The notes under the pieces are model-generated. The model had not been told where the DNA came from, did not search any database, and worked only from the letters and a program-made list of their open reading frames with translations. 57,500 bases of DNA from Glandiceps talaboti (taxonomy: Eukaryota; Hemichordata; Enteropneusta; Spengelidae), in assembly GCF_964340395.1 (NCBI RefSeq), contig NC_135555.1:2287501-2345000 (forward strand). Direction: 5' to 3'. A program made the position numbers and the translations under genes. Below are positions 1 to 15,283 of the stretch, in pieces (the first letter of the stretch is position 1; each line of letters opens with the position of its first letter).

Positions 1-1061
1 TAACATCTTATACAGTGGTTTACTTGGCTCTGATGATGCATACAAGCATGAATTGAGATTAAATATCCAATGTGCACTAAAAAGAATTGAACAAAAGTTT
101 AAGACCATTAGGCCATCAAAAGTCTGAAAGTCTTCAAATGTTTTGCTCTTTATTCAGGATTTTTTGGAACCAAATTAAACTTCAAGAGAAGTCATTTACC
201 ATGTGCACATCTACATAATATCTTTCAGCTTTGCAACAACAAAATACACTTCCTGATAATATGTAATGCATAGCATAATTGTTTCAATTCTGGTATTTTA
301 TGCCTCTAAATGGTCTCCTACACATTTTTATTTTCATTGTTTTCACCTTTGGAGTTGTCTCCTAGTAGCAATCAAGGTGATAATTGTCTTTCTCCCAAAT
401 CAAGATGGAAGGTGTCTTGCTAAGTACCTCCCTGTATAGGTTAGAGCTGATTAGAGACATCCCCTTATGCATGTGAAATCCACATCCTGTGTAAAGTAAT
501 TTCGTTCGAAGTATTATTGTAGTTGGCTATCAGTGATATTTGTATGCATCATTTTACCATATGCTTTTATATCTCCACTGTAGTGCAGGTGACAGAAGGG
601 GTGGCTAAAATAATGCTTGAGTTTCATTCGTCGGGGCTTAACATTTTTAAGAAGAGAGAGTGAGAGGAACTACACCATTTGTTTAACCGTAAATTGTGTA
701 CATTTCTTAACTGTAGCTATGCAGACAAATTACACGAGATAGTATCAAGATGACTGAATAAGTGCTATCTAAACTCGACCTGAAATATTTTACTATCATT
801 ATATATGGTTTGTTTTATCCTTGTCAAGCATTGTGACAAAATGAAATCGACCTACTTACCCAATGTCATGGGTTAGGTTACCCGTTGACCAGCATTTTTT
901 TTTTTGACCTTACATATAATTGCGTATGCTAAAATAGACATTTCGTAAATTGCATGCAAATTTATGTAATTAGTATTTTTCTAAATTTTAAATGCATGAT
1001 TGCACCAAGACAAAGTTCTGTCCCCCTTGGCAATTTGGTCAGGCTACGGCCCTGAGCTGTT
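1..1061. other. Upstream flank with no gene seen
   Basis: This is AT-rich sequence before the UNC93-like gene. I see no open frame with family character and no convincing splice-bounded exon. A promoter for the downstream gene may lie here, but no clear TATA element stands out. Confidence 0.5.
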
Positions 1062-4000
1062 ATGAAGACGGGGTGGTTGTGGAAAAACGTAATAGCTTTT
1101 GCTATAGCATTTTTCCTTGTCTCCAGTGCCTTTGCTGGTCTAGCAGAGTTACAGAGTACTTTGAATTGTGTTCACGACATAGGATTTGCTTCGTTTATAG
1201 CTCTATACACCGCTTTTTCGATCTCTGGACTTTGTTTACCAACCTTAGTAATTGGATGGCTCGGAATCAAACCAACACTGATATCCAGATTGGTATACTA
1301 TGATTCCTGCTTCTATTATCATCGGTGTAGGAGCTGCACACTTATGGACTGCCCAACCTCTGTATATTGCCATTGTTGGTCAGTTACTGGCTAAAATAAC
1401 AGAACAACAGGAAGATATCATGATCAACAAGGCAATGTCCATATTTTATAGCAATTGCCATGAAACAGTGGGGAATATAACGACTTATTGTAACCCACCT
1501 AGCAAAGAGCTGACTTACGTACTTTTAGGATGTTATGTAATATTTGGGATTGCAGCACTTGCAATCGTTGTTTTCTTTGTTGAAGATCTGAAAAATCCGG
1601 ATTCAAATGAAGACAAAATAAAACCAGTAAAGAAACTTGGAACGACATTGAAACTTTGGGCCTGTCATAGAATGCTGCTATTGATTCCATTTTCTTTCCA
1701 TACTGGTTTGAACCTGGCATTCATCATGGGAGACTTCCCAAAGGTAAGAATGAAGACAAACATACTTTAATACGAGCCAAACACGTAACTTAAAAATAGA
1801 GTCAATGGCATATCTTTGGAAAGGGGGGGTGGTCACCGACACCCAAAACACTGGCGTAGAGCTCGAGCTTTCTCTTTCACGTTGAAAGCGGCACATTCTG
1901 ATGTTCATAAATGCTTAGCATTTGAGAGTTAATGTCAACAATTTCCTCTGTTCAACAGACCAGAAGTTTTTATAAGTTAGCAAATATATGTACACTAGCC
2001 AACATTATCTTACAGTATCAAAATATGTACACTAGCCAACATTATCTGTACAGTATCAAATATATGTACACTAGCCAACAGTATCTGTACAGTATCAAAT
2101 ATATGTACACTAGCCAACATTATCTGTACAGTATCAATTATCTGTACACTAGCCAACATTATCTGTACAGTATCAAATATATGTACACTAGCCAACATTA
2201 TCTGTACAATATCAAATATATGTACACTAGCCAACATTATCTGTACAATATCAAATATATGTACACTAGCCAACATTATATGTACAGTATCAAATATATG
2301 TACACTAGCCAACATTATCTATACAGTATCAAATATATGTACACTAGCCAACATTATCTGTACAGTATCAAATATATGTACACTAGCCAACATTATCTGT
2401 ACAATATCAAATATATGTACACTAGCCAACATTATATGTACAGTATCAAATATATGTACACTAGCCAACATTATCTGTACAGTATCAAATATATGTACAC
2501 TAGCCAACATTATCTGTACAATATCAAATATATGTACACTAGCCAACATTATCCGTACAATATCAAATATATGTACACTAGCCAACATTATCTGTACAGT
2601 ATCAAATATCTGTACACTAGCCAACATTATCTGTACAGTATCAAATATATGTACACTAGCCATCATTATATGTACAGTATCAAATATCTGTACACTAGCC
2701 AACATTATCTGTACAGTATCAAAAATATGTACACTAGCCAACATTATCTGTACAGTATCAAATATATGTACACTATAGCTAGCCAACATTATCTGTACAG
2801 TATCAATTATCTGTACACTAGCCAACATTATCTGTACAGTATCAAATATATGTACACTAGCCATCATTATATGTACAGTATCAAATATCTGTACACTAGC
2901 CAACATTATCTGTACAGTATCAAATATATGTACACTAGCCATCATTATATGTACAGTATCAAATATATGTACACTAGCCAACATTATCTGTACAGTATCA
3001 AATATATGTACACTAGCCATCATTATATGTACAGTATCAAATATCTGTACACTAGCCATCATTATCTGTACAGTATCAAATATCTGTACACTAGCCAACA
3101 TTATCTGTACAATACGAAATATGGATGTGAAGATTTACTATATTTACTTATAATTTTCTTTTAAATTCCAGTCGTATATATCGTGTGCAATTGGTGTGAA
3201 TATGGTAGGATACATATTTATTTGTTATGGTACCAGTAGTGTTCTTGTGCAGTGTCTTCTGTGTGCGACTGGACATATACTGGGGCGTGTCATTCCAATG
3301 CTACTTGCTTTTATGTCATTATTATCCTGTTACATCTTGTTACTAGTGTTAGAACCTACACAGACGACATTGACAGTAGTACTACTTTTCGTCATAGCAG
3401 CTATCTGGGGAGCAGCAGATGGCATTGTACTTCTTGAGTCAACAAGTAAGAAATCATTTTTGTGACACTCAATTTATTTCTTCACTATCAAAATAGGGAA
3501 CCTGCAAACCCGCCATGTTGAATGTTGCATCATGGGAAATGTGATTGTAAATACTAATCAATTAGCATTGTAAACAATATTGATAAATTTTTTTATAACC
3601 AGGAATGATCAATTCATAGTCACCCTGATCTTTGTGGAAGGTTAATTTTATCAGTAGCTCCAGATTAGGTATTAATATAACCACAGATAATCCCATAGTC
3701 CTTTGCGTCTGAGTATGCTCAGTTTGGATTGCAAGTTCCCTATTGCTCAATACATTTAGGTCAAAGAGTTTTTCTTGTAAAACTTATAAAACTTATCTAT
3801 TCGTGAATTCTTAGACTTTAATGTAATTTGGAGTGAATACATATTATGGAAATCAAATATAACGTACTAAGTCCATATGCTAAATAGAATCTATATTGCA
3901 TATTTGATTATGTTAATAGCGCTGAATCAGTTGTGTAATACATAACTGTAGCCATCACACTCTACACTCTATTCTTAGTCTATAAGATCCATGTATTGAA

Positions 4001-4297
4001 ACCATTCTTGTCTTTTGTTATTTTCGTACAGCAATACATGCTATAGTCTTTCCAACTGAGAAAGAAGCTGCCTTTGCCAACCTAGCCCTATGGAAGGCTT
4101 TTGGGAACACAGTGGGATTTGCAACGAGTTTGTTTCTATGTGTTAGCAGTAAGATTGCATTGTTAATAGTTTTGTTAGTGATAGCATGGACATTATACTT
4201 TATTTTGGAATTTATTCACCATAGACACTCAAAAGATGCTTTGAGTCTTACCTCTTTGCAATCAGAAATCGAAAAAAACACAAAACGCTATAATTAG
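1062..4297 (+). pseudogene. UNC93A: UNC93A-like multi-pass membrane protein, apparently disrupted
   Basis: Three exons are visible: 1062-1743, 3172-3445 and 4032-4297 (stop TAG at 4295). The donors at 1744 and 3446 and the acceptors at 3170-3171 and 4030-4031 fit, and the phases (0, then 1) join cleanly. Family marks are the start followed by FAGLAELQSTLN, the motif WYTMIPASIIIGVGAA, GDFPK/SYISCAIGVNMVGY across the first junction, AIWGAADG, and FPTEKEAAFANLALWKAFG near the end. UNC93 proteins are major-facilitator-like polytopic membrane proteins of about 450 residues. Here exon 1 changes frame near 1276-1290, just where the second membrane helix should be: LGIKPTLIS in one frame is followed at once by WYTMIPAS in another. 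A second hydrophobic stretch, after DIMINK, also looks about 25-30 residues short. No intron can repair the shift because no bases are available to remove. It is therefore a pseudogene, or the assembly has a deletion here. Family assignment is strong; the disrupted status is likely. Confidence 0.8.
1982..3116. repeat. 39-bp minisatellite, about 29 copies, in UNC93-like intron 1
   Basis: The unit alternates TACACTAGCCAACATTATC and TGTACAGTATCAAATATATG. Common variants are ATCATTATATG for AACATTATCTG and ACAATATC for ACAGTATC. One copy near 2775 carries a six-base insertion. Because 39 is a multiple of three and the unit lacks stops in several frames, it produces long false open frames on both strands. 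It lies wholly between the donor at 1744 and the acceptor at 3170. Confidence 0.95.
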
Positions 4298-4404
4298 CAC
4301 GAGCGATTGCCAAGAAACGTTAATGTGAATCTTATGTGGCATTTATGTATTGTCCTAATAGTTGACAGCAAAACACGTATACATATTGTATGTATTAAGT
4401 GAAT

Positions 4405-4410
4405 AATAAA
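4405..4410 (+). promoter_or_regulatory. Polyadenylation signal for the UNC93-like gene
   Basis: AATAAA lies 108 bases after the stop codon. A second AATAAA is present at 4531-4536. Confidence 0.55.
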
Positions 4411-6471
4411 TATCCAAGGTTATTTAACCGATTCGCACAATTTGGACAATATTTGTTTAACATGTTGTCAAGGTCAACCTACTATACGTACAGGTCTAGT
4501 TTGAATTATAATTTATATTCTTAGTATTCAAATAAATTGTGTCTTCGGTTGTCATCTACTATATCTGTTTCTTTTTTTAAAGTGAGAGTATTATGGTCTG
4601 AATGTTTTTGAATAGGGGGCGCTTTTGATTAAAAGTTATATTACTCGTTGTGGGTTTATTTGATCTCTTCATTTAAACATATATCAACCTTGGTTGTGGG
4701 TCCCTTTTCGCCGAAAAAATAGAAATGGGAAGATAGCAAGAATGTGAATGATTTTAATACCATCCTGAAAGTGGCACCAGGTATATGTCCTAGAAACCTG
4801 GCTTATTGAAGACCATATTTAAGTATTCAATGGCTTTAACTTACTTTAATAACTTACTACATACCACACTGTTTGATATGTTGTGCTATAAATGGTCTCC
4901 TACATGTATTTTTAAGAGAGCACGCCTTGCCGCATCCTCCCCTACCAGCCAGTGATAGTGATGCTGTAAATTGAAGGGAAAAGTCCGGCTGGCTAAGTAT
5001 CTGAAAGTGAAGGCTAGATAGATGCCAATACAAGATTTTTCTTTTGTGAAGCCCGCATCCGTCTGACACAGAATCTCACTTTAGTAAGTTAACATTGAAG
5101 TCAATTGTCACTGTCACTTTCATCCAGTGCACCGTATCTTCAGAATGCGAGAGCTCGAGGGGGTTAGCATATAAATAACAAAGAAATCTTCGTGTAGTCT
5201 TAAGCGGGGAGAGGGACTCAAACATTTCTTGGGGTGGCATGAAAATGGTTGAGTGCGAAGGTGGAAGACTTGAATATTTTTTCCCAGCCCCACCCCCAAA
5301 TTCTGACCGCATCCTAACAGTGTGATCAATTTCAATACTCATAGATACCACAAAATAAAACTCTTTTCAGGGACAACAAATATAGTGGACAATTCATATG
5401 ATGAAACTAGATTTATATTGGCTATATTTTACGAAATGACAGATATTTTACAACAGTCATTAATTCATGATAGTCAATGGCGTGACACTACATTTTCCAG
5501 GATGCACAGTTCAAGATAGTGGATTTTCCATCTCCCTATCCGTAATACCATGATGGGTTTCATCGTCAACTGTATCGTGGGCAATGCTCATCGTCATGAC
5601 AACCATAAGACGTTGCGAATACAGTAACTGACTTCAAATGTTAGAACTTAAAACACGTGACTGGTACGTCAAGATCTTAAAACATGTGACCGACACGTCA
5701 ACATCTTTAAACACGTGACTGGCGTCAAAATTACATAAAACAGTGTTCTTTATTACAGTAAACTTGGTTAAGTGTTACATAGCCAGAGAAATACAAAAAT
5801 ACAAAAATGCAATTATAATCATAACACAACTTTCATGGAAAGAAGTGGTCTAGAGTAGTACAAAATGCACTACTCCAGTGTCGTGTACTAAATCATTGTC
5901 TCTCGAAATGTTCATCTCTAATGCTGAATAGGTAAGTGTATTTGTGGCTAAACACTATGGTCAAGCAGTGATAATAGTAGTCTGTAAGTTCTGGTGTGAC
6001 GGGCGCCCTCACACATTGGTCCACCCCTTTACAATGCTGTATGAAATAGCGCACAAATTTACACGTATTTTTGGATAAAATTTTTTTTAAAAACTATGTA
6101 CAAATGATTAGAACAAATACATTTCATCCAATTCGGTTGATTATAGTACTGACTATTTACTGATACTACAAATAATGAAACAGCTTAAACATTTAGAGAC
6201 AAGTTGTTTGTAAAAAATAAATGAGTAATTTACTTCACACATGTTTCTCCGAATCAAGTATTCTATCTCCTAGAAATGTTCTCTTGAAATACAAAAAATA
6301 CATAAAATGTTCCCGCATTTTCAGCTGTCTCGAGTCTGATGCCAAATTGTCCAGAAATGTAGTGTATAATGTCTAGTTGACAAGTTAATATGTTGTCAAT
6401 ATGATTTATCAGTTTATCGAAGCATATCGTTTTTACATCCACTTTTCACAGTTATGGTTATACTTTCATCA
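4411..6471. other. Intergenic stretch between the UNC93-like and VWA genes
   Basis: No gene was recognised. Around 5640-5730 a 25-30 base motif (AACACGTGACTGGTACGTCA and variants) recurs three times, bringing repeated CACGTG or ACATGTG cores. The small open frames on both strands show no family character. Confidence 0.5.
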
Positions 6472-9950
<3,479 letters not shown>

Positions 9951-10183
9951 ACTTGCGGCTGAAAGATGAATAAAAACAAAAGTTATATATAGTGTACTTT
10001 GAGGGCGTCCTCGTGTTGCGTTTTCAAATCAAAGTTATTGTATTCAAATTTACGATCAGACCATTTCGAACTAGGGTGTCCAAGGGCTTGGGTTAGCATG
10101 GTCACCACGGGTATGTCTGCAATGCATGCAGTGTCGCCCGTTTTTAAAACACTTCGTGTAACACTTGTACGGGCAGAGCACAC

Positions 10184-10410
10184 GGGTACAGCACAGTCAC
10201 TTGTAAGCTCATATTCTATTCAAGGATGGCCATGATACAAAATAATAGAGTTACTAGGTATTTACGAATATTCAAAAAATATCGTCACTGGTGTTTGCAC
10301 TGAGAAACGAATACGGAATAGTACAAACACCGGTCGGTAATGGTATTTTTTAAATAGTCGTCATTATTTTGTATTAGAATATTAGCTCACAAGTGACTGT
10401 TGGGTACAGT
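10184..10410. mobile_element. Fold-back (MITE-like) element
   Basis: The left arm holds ACAGTCACTTGTAAGCTC, ATATTCTA and ATACAAAATAAT. The right arm (10361-10407) carries the reverse complement of each, in reverse order: ATTATTTTGTAT, TAGAATAT and GAGCTCACAAGTGACTGT-like sequence. The left arm has a 16-base insertion. An inner pair, GGTGTTTG and CAAACACC, adds to the hairpin. There is no coding capacity. It lies in the intron between the VWA leader exon and the first coding exon. Confidence 0.55.
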
Positions 10411-10644
10411 CATTTGAATACAAAGACTGTGTAACATGTGTTGCGTAATCAATTGAAAGTTCTGAACATCATGAACATGTCACTCGTGTTTAGACATGGA
10501 CCCGACATTGGGGTCTATGGTTTAGACGATGACGTCACAAGCTACAGTTCTAACAAATGCCAGTGGTAAGGCCGTTGACTGCAGGCTATACGATTGATAG
10601 AATCAACGCATTGAAAACATTTTGCGCATTTTTACATTTAACTA

Positions 10645-10818
10645 CCATTAGCCTACCTGTAGACTTGAAAACGGCAATCGCTACACTATTCCATTATCCT
10701 ATTAAACTGACATTTTGATTTTTTTTGAATTTGCGGAAATAACCACATGCAATTAGGGTAGTGGAATAGTGTAGCAATAGTCGTTCACAAGTCTACTTTA
10801 CAGATAGGCTAAACTACC
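10645..10818. mobile_element. Second fold-back (MITE-like) element
   Basis: The left arm contains TTAGCCTACCTGTAGACTTG and GCTACACTATTCCA. The right arm holds TGGAATAGTGTAGC, CAAGTCTAC and CAGATAGGCTAA, an imperfect inverted repeat of about 50 bases with a loop of about 60 bases. No coding capacity. It sits in the same VWA intron as the first element but the arms differ. Confidence 0.55.
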
Positions 10819-11138
10819 ATAGATCTATCGACTGCACAAGAATAGAAAAGATTCCTATCAATGTCCAAGTGCCGCGTAAGTTTATAACCATTCTACTAAT
10901 TGTGAAATGATAATAATAGATGTCATATGCTTTGATTCTTGAACCTGGTGTTCGAGTGATTTGCCCTTAACTTGTACGCAACAAAGACACAAATGTAAAG
11001 GGGAGGGAGCCGTGGGAGGGTGTAACAAATTTATATAAATGAACTAAAAACATTTGGGGTGGTGAACGCGAGTCGCCAGTCTTACTACTCATCAAAAGAC
11101 GATTTGAAGTAGCAATAGACAGAATAATATATTCTTAC

Positions 11139-11205
11139 CTCGAACTGATTTAGCGTCTCTTCTGCTTCTCTGATATGTTGACTGGACGATATCTTGTATC
11201 TATCT
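11139..11205 (-). other. Non-coding first exon of the VWA gene
   Basis: On the minus strand the segment ends CAGTTCGAG followed by GTAAGAAT, a strong donor at 11138-11137. The coding exon begins after an acceptor CTTTCAG just 5' of the ATG at 9950, which implies an upstream leader exon. The distance to the TATA box places transcription start near 11205. The exact 5' end is inferred. Confidence 0.55.
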
Positions 11206-11230
11206 GTTGAGTTGATGGGCCGATCACCCC

Positions 11231-11240
11231 TTATATAATA
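11231..11240 (-). promoter_or_regulatory. TATA box for the VWA gene
   Basis: On the minus strand the sequence reads TATTATATAAGGGG about 30 bases before the inferred leader exon. A clear TATA element fits a tightly regulated or tissue-specific gene, but that is inference. Confidence 0.55.
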
Positions 11241-11297
11241 TGCCGAGCTGGGCGGATGTCCAGTGAAGATAACCAATCGGACTTCGTAGAAAGACAC

Positions 11298-11838
11298 ACG
11301 CTAACTTCCGCCGATTGAATTACACCATTCCAGGAATCTTGGCATATATAATTTTTTCATGAGCACTATCTCCGGAAATTGTTCTCAAGAATCCATCAAC
11401 ATTCCAACCATTAACAACAAGTTAACGAAAACATATTGTGTATAAATGTGCTGATAATTCTACGCAAAGTTTTCATTCAGATATTACAACTATTAAAAGT
11501 ACATGAAAATGCTTGGCACTAGTCTATGTGTACAAGTGACACGATTGGCGAGTGATAGCCTTGAACTACATTCTCAAATTACTTCCTATGTGTGTTGTAT
11601 TTCTCACGTATCTAATTAACCTTGCTTCTCAGACAATTTATACTATTGTCTGAGATTCCATCACCGTCTTCGACGGCAACCCCCATTTAAACATTAATGC
11701 AATAACTGCTGATATACGGTTAGTACTTTACATTTGTACTTTTTAAAATACTTTTGTATTTTATAACGGTATTCCACTCATCACAACGTATCATTCATTG
11801 ACTCTGAGTTGAAGGACAATGAAAACGAAATATGTCTA
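11298..11838. other. Stretch upstream of the VWA promoter with no gene seen
   Basis: AT-rich sequence between the VWA promoter and the 53-bp minisatellite. I see no supported exon or repeat. Confidence 0.4.
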
Positions 11839-12103
11839 TAACGTGAATTGTACAAGTTTGATGCAGCGTGTACGAACGTGTAACAGCCCTGTAACGTGAA
11901 TTGTACAAGTTTGCTGCAGCGTGTACGAAAGTGTAACAGCCCTGTAACGTGAATTGTACAAGTTTGATGCAGCGTGTACGAACGTGTAACAGCCCTGTAA
12001 TGTGAAGTGTACAAGTTTGCTGCAGCGTGTACCGTCCGCCGCGAGTGTAACAGCCCTGTAACGTGAATTGTACAAGTTTGCTGCAGCGTGTACGAGATAG
12101 TGC
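11839..12103. repeat. 53-bp minisatellite, five copies
   Basis: Each unit begins TAACGTGAATTGTACAAGTT and continues with TGATGCAGCGTGTACGAACG and TGTAACAGCCCTG. Starts fall at 11839, 11892, 11945, 11998 and 12059. The fourth copy is enlarged to 61 bases by CGTCCGCCGCG-type sequence. Antisense open frames over it are repeat translations. Confidence 0.9.
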
Positions 12104-12523
12104 GGGTAGAATTGTTTTCAAGGCTATATATCAGCAAGTCTTCATTGACACAGCATTTCAGTTATGACATCATCCTAAGTTCTACACGTAAAAACTTATT
12201 TTAGATTATAACATTTCATAAAAGCTATGATTAATATTACAGACACTATCTTTAGTCCATTAGTCCTGGGGTCATAAGCAAGACAGCACCGCCTTTGTGG
12301 TTTGAGTTTTTTTAGTCATATATTATATTTATATTCTAAGCTATGTGAAGACATTTTTTGATACTGTTTGTATCGGTAGTATTTGTTATAAAGACCGTGA
12401 AGTCCACGGAGTCATCAGTGCATAAGATACTATGCTTGACAAAGTTGGTTCATTGGAAGTATGTCGCTGTATATATTATTTAAAAATGTTTATTTTATCA
12501 GCAGTGTTATTATAAACTTTACA

Positions 12524-12593
12524 CTATCGTCCCTCGTTGGTGCCATAGTTGTAGTCAGGATACCAACGTGGCATCCGATCATCTCTAACCCTT
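12524..12593 (-). other. Candidate 3'-terminal exon of an unidentified minus-strand gene
   Basis: On the minus strand a good acceptor (TTCTCTTTAG) opens a 70-base segment that reads, after one base, RVRDDRMPRWYPDYNYGTNEGR and then TAG. AATAAA follows 30 bases later at 12494-12489, an ideal spacing for a last exon. A diverged copy of the exon and of the intron before it is found near 56.7 kb. I do not recognise the family. The segment could still be a repeat or chance. Confidence 0.35.
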
Positions 12594-12603
12594 CTAAAGA
12601 GAA

Positions 12604-13691
12604 AACTTAAGATTCGATACTAAACTACCATATTTGTAACATTTTAAAGTTAAACCTTAAAACTATTCCAAATTTCTATCGTGTGTCTGTTTCGATTCGG
12701 ACTGCATACAGAGTGTTCAAATATTAACATCAATTCTTAGTATTTAGATATTTAGGGAATATATACTGGGGATAGTAAACTATGAATTCAAGTTTTAATA
12801 AAGCAACCGAGTATTTGCCTTCATGAGTTCTAGTAAGCAACCTAGTTTTCTTAAATACATGGGGTCTGTCATGTGCTAAAACATGAAAGGTCAATTGTAT
12901 TAAATGTCGTCTCGGTGTTCTTGTGGAAAAAATCCCCCATTGTCAGCTAGTATTGAACTCTTTCAGTCAACATGAGACCGAACACATTATTATCGGTAAA
13001 CAAGGAAATTGGAAGTATAGCTAGTCTATCTGTAGTTAAATGACTTTGACATACTATCATAGTTGCATGTATCTTTCACCATTCACTGACAAGTTGTAAC
13101 CATGGTTACCTGTTGGATTTTCCTCGCGTTGATCAGAGGTGTCTACAGCAACATAGGACCATATCAAAACAGAATACTGTATTATACATGGAGCACCATT
13201 AAAAAGACTCTTAATATTTTTGTCACTATAAAAGTTTTACCATATATGTAAAATATAGTATCCTTGTTTTATTGAAACAGTCCTTTATAGCTGCAAGAGC
13301 ACTCATTTTCACTGGAAATATATGTTTGTTTCCGATAACATGACATCAGAAAATATGGTAGGTAAGTTGGGATTTTATTTCATTTTGCATTTTACGTCTG
13401 TAATTACTTCGACCAAAAGACAAGATACTCATTGGTCACAATACTTCCATAACAGTTGATGAGGTGTAAAAGAAGTAAATGAAGACAATTATGTGATTCA
13501 GAAGTAGACAAACACAATATGCAGACTGTGCTGTTATAGCATGACAATTCACAGCTTATTTGATAGTTATGAATTCTTTCTATGGCATTTGGCATTTTCC
13601 TTCGTTGTGTTTCCAAGGACTAGGGATATTTTTCGAAAAAATGTTTCATTCACGAAGATAAACTTATCATCATAGCCCAGAGATTAGTCTA
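12604..13691. other. Non-coding stretch with one possible 33-base minus-strand exon
   Basis: At 13142-13110 on the minus strand, 33 bases lie between GTTGCTGTAG and GTAACC. In one frame they read TSDQREENPT. Its phase does not fit the frame chosen for the 12524-12593 segment, so it is only noted. Nothing else was recognised here. Confidence 0.2.
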
Positions 13692-13769
13692 GTTCTAAAC
13701 TGGTACAGTATTACGTATTAAAAGTAATGAAGTTATTTGTTAATACATAATACTGTACCAGTTTAGAAC
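13692..13769. repeat. Near-perfect inverted repeat, 29-base arms
   Basis: The arm at 13692-13720 begins GTTCTAAACTGGTACAGTAT. The arm at 13741-13769 is its reverse complement with one mismatch, and the spacer is 20 bases. The DNA can form a strong hairpin or cruciform. Confidence 0.85.
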
Positions 13770-13811
13770 AAGACTACACAGAGACTTGTCCCTTAGTACT
13801 ACTAACTCAAG

Positions 13812-13885
13812 AACTCTTGGTGTAGAGAGCTTCTTGAGATAGTAACACCATGACAAGTCTCTTGGTGTAGAAAGCTTCTTGAGAT
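13812..13885. repeat. Two-copy 47-bp direct repeat
   Basis: CTCTTGGTGTAGAGAGCTTC and CTCTTGGTGTAGAAAGCTTC, each followed by TTGAGAT, begin about 47 bases apart just after the inverted repeat. Confidence 0.7.
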
Positions 13886-14118
13886 TGTAAGACAAGACAA
13901 GTACAATACAATGTACATTGCCTATTGCTCTGAGGATGACCTGCAATCAATGAGGAAGCTATATTCGAGTTTCTACGAACTCGGATGGGGTCGCGGTTTA
14001 AGCCGAAAAGTCACGTTTCCGGTCGATGGGTAACCACATACTGTGACATGGCATTGCAAGCACGTAGACACAGAGTGCAATTCGATCTTTATCAACAGCC
14101 GGAAAAGTTATTACTTAC

Positions 14119-14191
14119 TTATTCCATGTAAGCTATTAAACCAACTCCAATCCATTGATCTGATTCTAAAATGTACCACCCTTTTCCACCG
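14119..14191 (-). other. Candidate minus-strand exon, frame uncertain
   Basis: The segment lies between TATTATTTCAG and GTAAGTAAT on the minus strand, both strong splice sites. One frame reads GGKGWYILESDQWIGVGL then IAYME and stops exactly at the donor. Another frame (RWKRVVHFRIRSMDW...) stays open. It may belong to the same unknown gene as the segment at 12524. No family was recognised. Confidence 0.25.
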
Positions 14192-14739
14192 CTGAAATAA
14201 TATACATATCCTGTTGCTTGTTATCCTTTAACTCCACTGATTGATCATAATTTGCAGTCAATGACTTTTCTAAACTTCTCGTTGTACTTGATGATATTTA
14301 GTACAACAGTCTAGAAAATTTTCCAGCTTTTACTACGACATGTTTATGTGCGATGACCTTGATTTGACAGTCTTGTATTTTTGAGGACACGGATATCCTA
14401 TAATATTCCCAGTTTCTATAACATGTACAAATTGATTGAACGACCAAACTATGATTAGCGGGCGCATGTCTAGTTATGTCATGGTCTAATCTAGTTTACA
14501 TACACGGGATTTATAAGCTTATAGTTAGTAAGCTCTGATTTTAATGTTGAACAGTCTTGTAATTTCTCAATGTATTGTTATTAAATACCACAGGCACTCG
14601 ACCCGAGATCTATGAAAACAATGGATATTGAATAAAATGATACACAGGTTACAAACTAAATGTCTAATGTTTCCTGTGTATGTACGAAAATGTATTACAT
14701 GGGTGAACACACACAGCATTCTTACGACGCACAACATGG

Positions 14740-14789
14740 TATACATACATACATACATACATACATACATACATACATACATACATACA

Positions 14790-14823
<34 letters not shown>

Positions 14824-14881
14824 CATACATACATACATACATACATACATACATACATACATACATACATACATACATACA

Positions 14882-14915
<34 letters not shown>

Positions 14916-15033
14916 CATACATACATACATACATACATACATACATACACACATACATACATACATACATACATACATACATACATACATACATACATAC
15001 ATACATACATGTATACATACATACATACATACA

Positions 15034-15067
<34 letters not shown>

Positions 15068-15151
15068 CATACATACATACATACATACATACATACATAC
15101 ATACATACATACATACATACATACATACATACATTCATACATACATACATA
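14740..15151. repeat. (CATA)n microsatellite, about 410 bases
   Basis: A nearly pure ACAT tetranucleotide array with occasional ATAT, ACAC, TGTA and TTCA interruptions. All Tyr-Ile-His-Thr and Met-Tyr-Val-Cys reading frames over it are repeat translations. Confidence 0.97.
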
Positions 15152-15283
15152 GTAAACATTAAACTTAGACATTTAGTTTGTAGACTGTGTAACTATCATT
15201 TGATTCAATATCCATTCATTCATAGATCTCGAATGGAGTGCCTGTGTTAAATACATCCCTATACAATTCGTCTATAGCTAACC

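Noticed and set aside
1932-3164. 410-residue Tyr/Ile/His-rich plus-strand frame and its antisense partners
   Set aside because: It is a 39-bp minisatellite whose length is divisible by three, inside a well-bounded intron of the UNC93-like gene.
14567-15250. Met-Tyr-Val-Cys and Tyr-Ile-His-Thr repeat proteins
   Set aside because: These are translations of a CATA tetranucleotide array, as are similar frames at 22.9, 38.0 and 54.2 kb.
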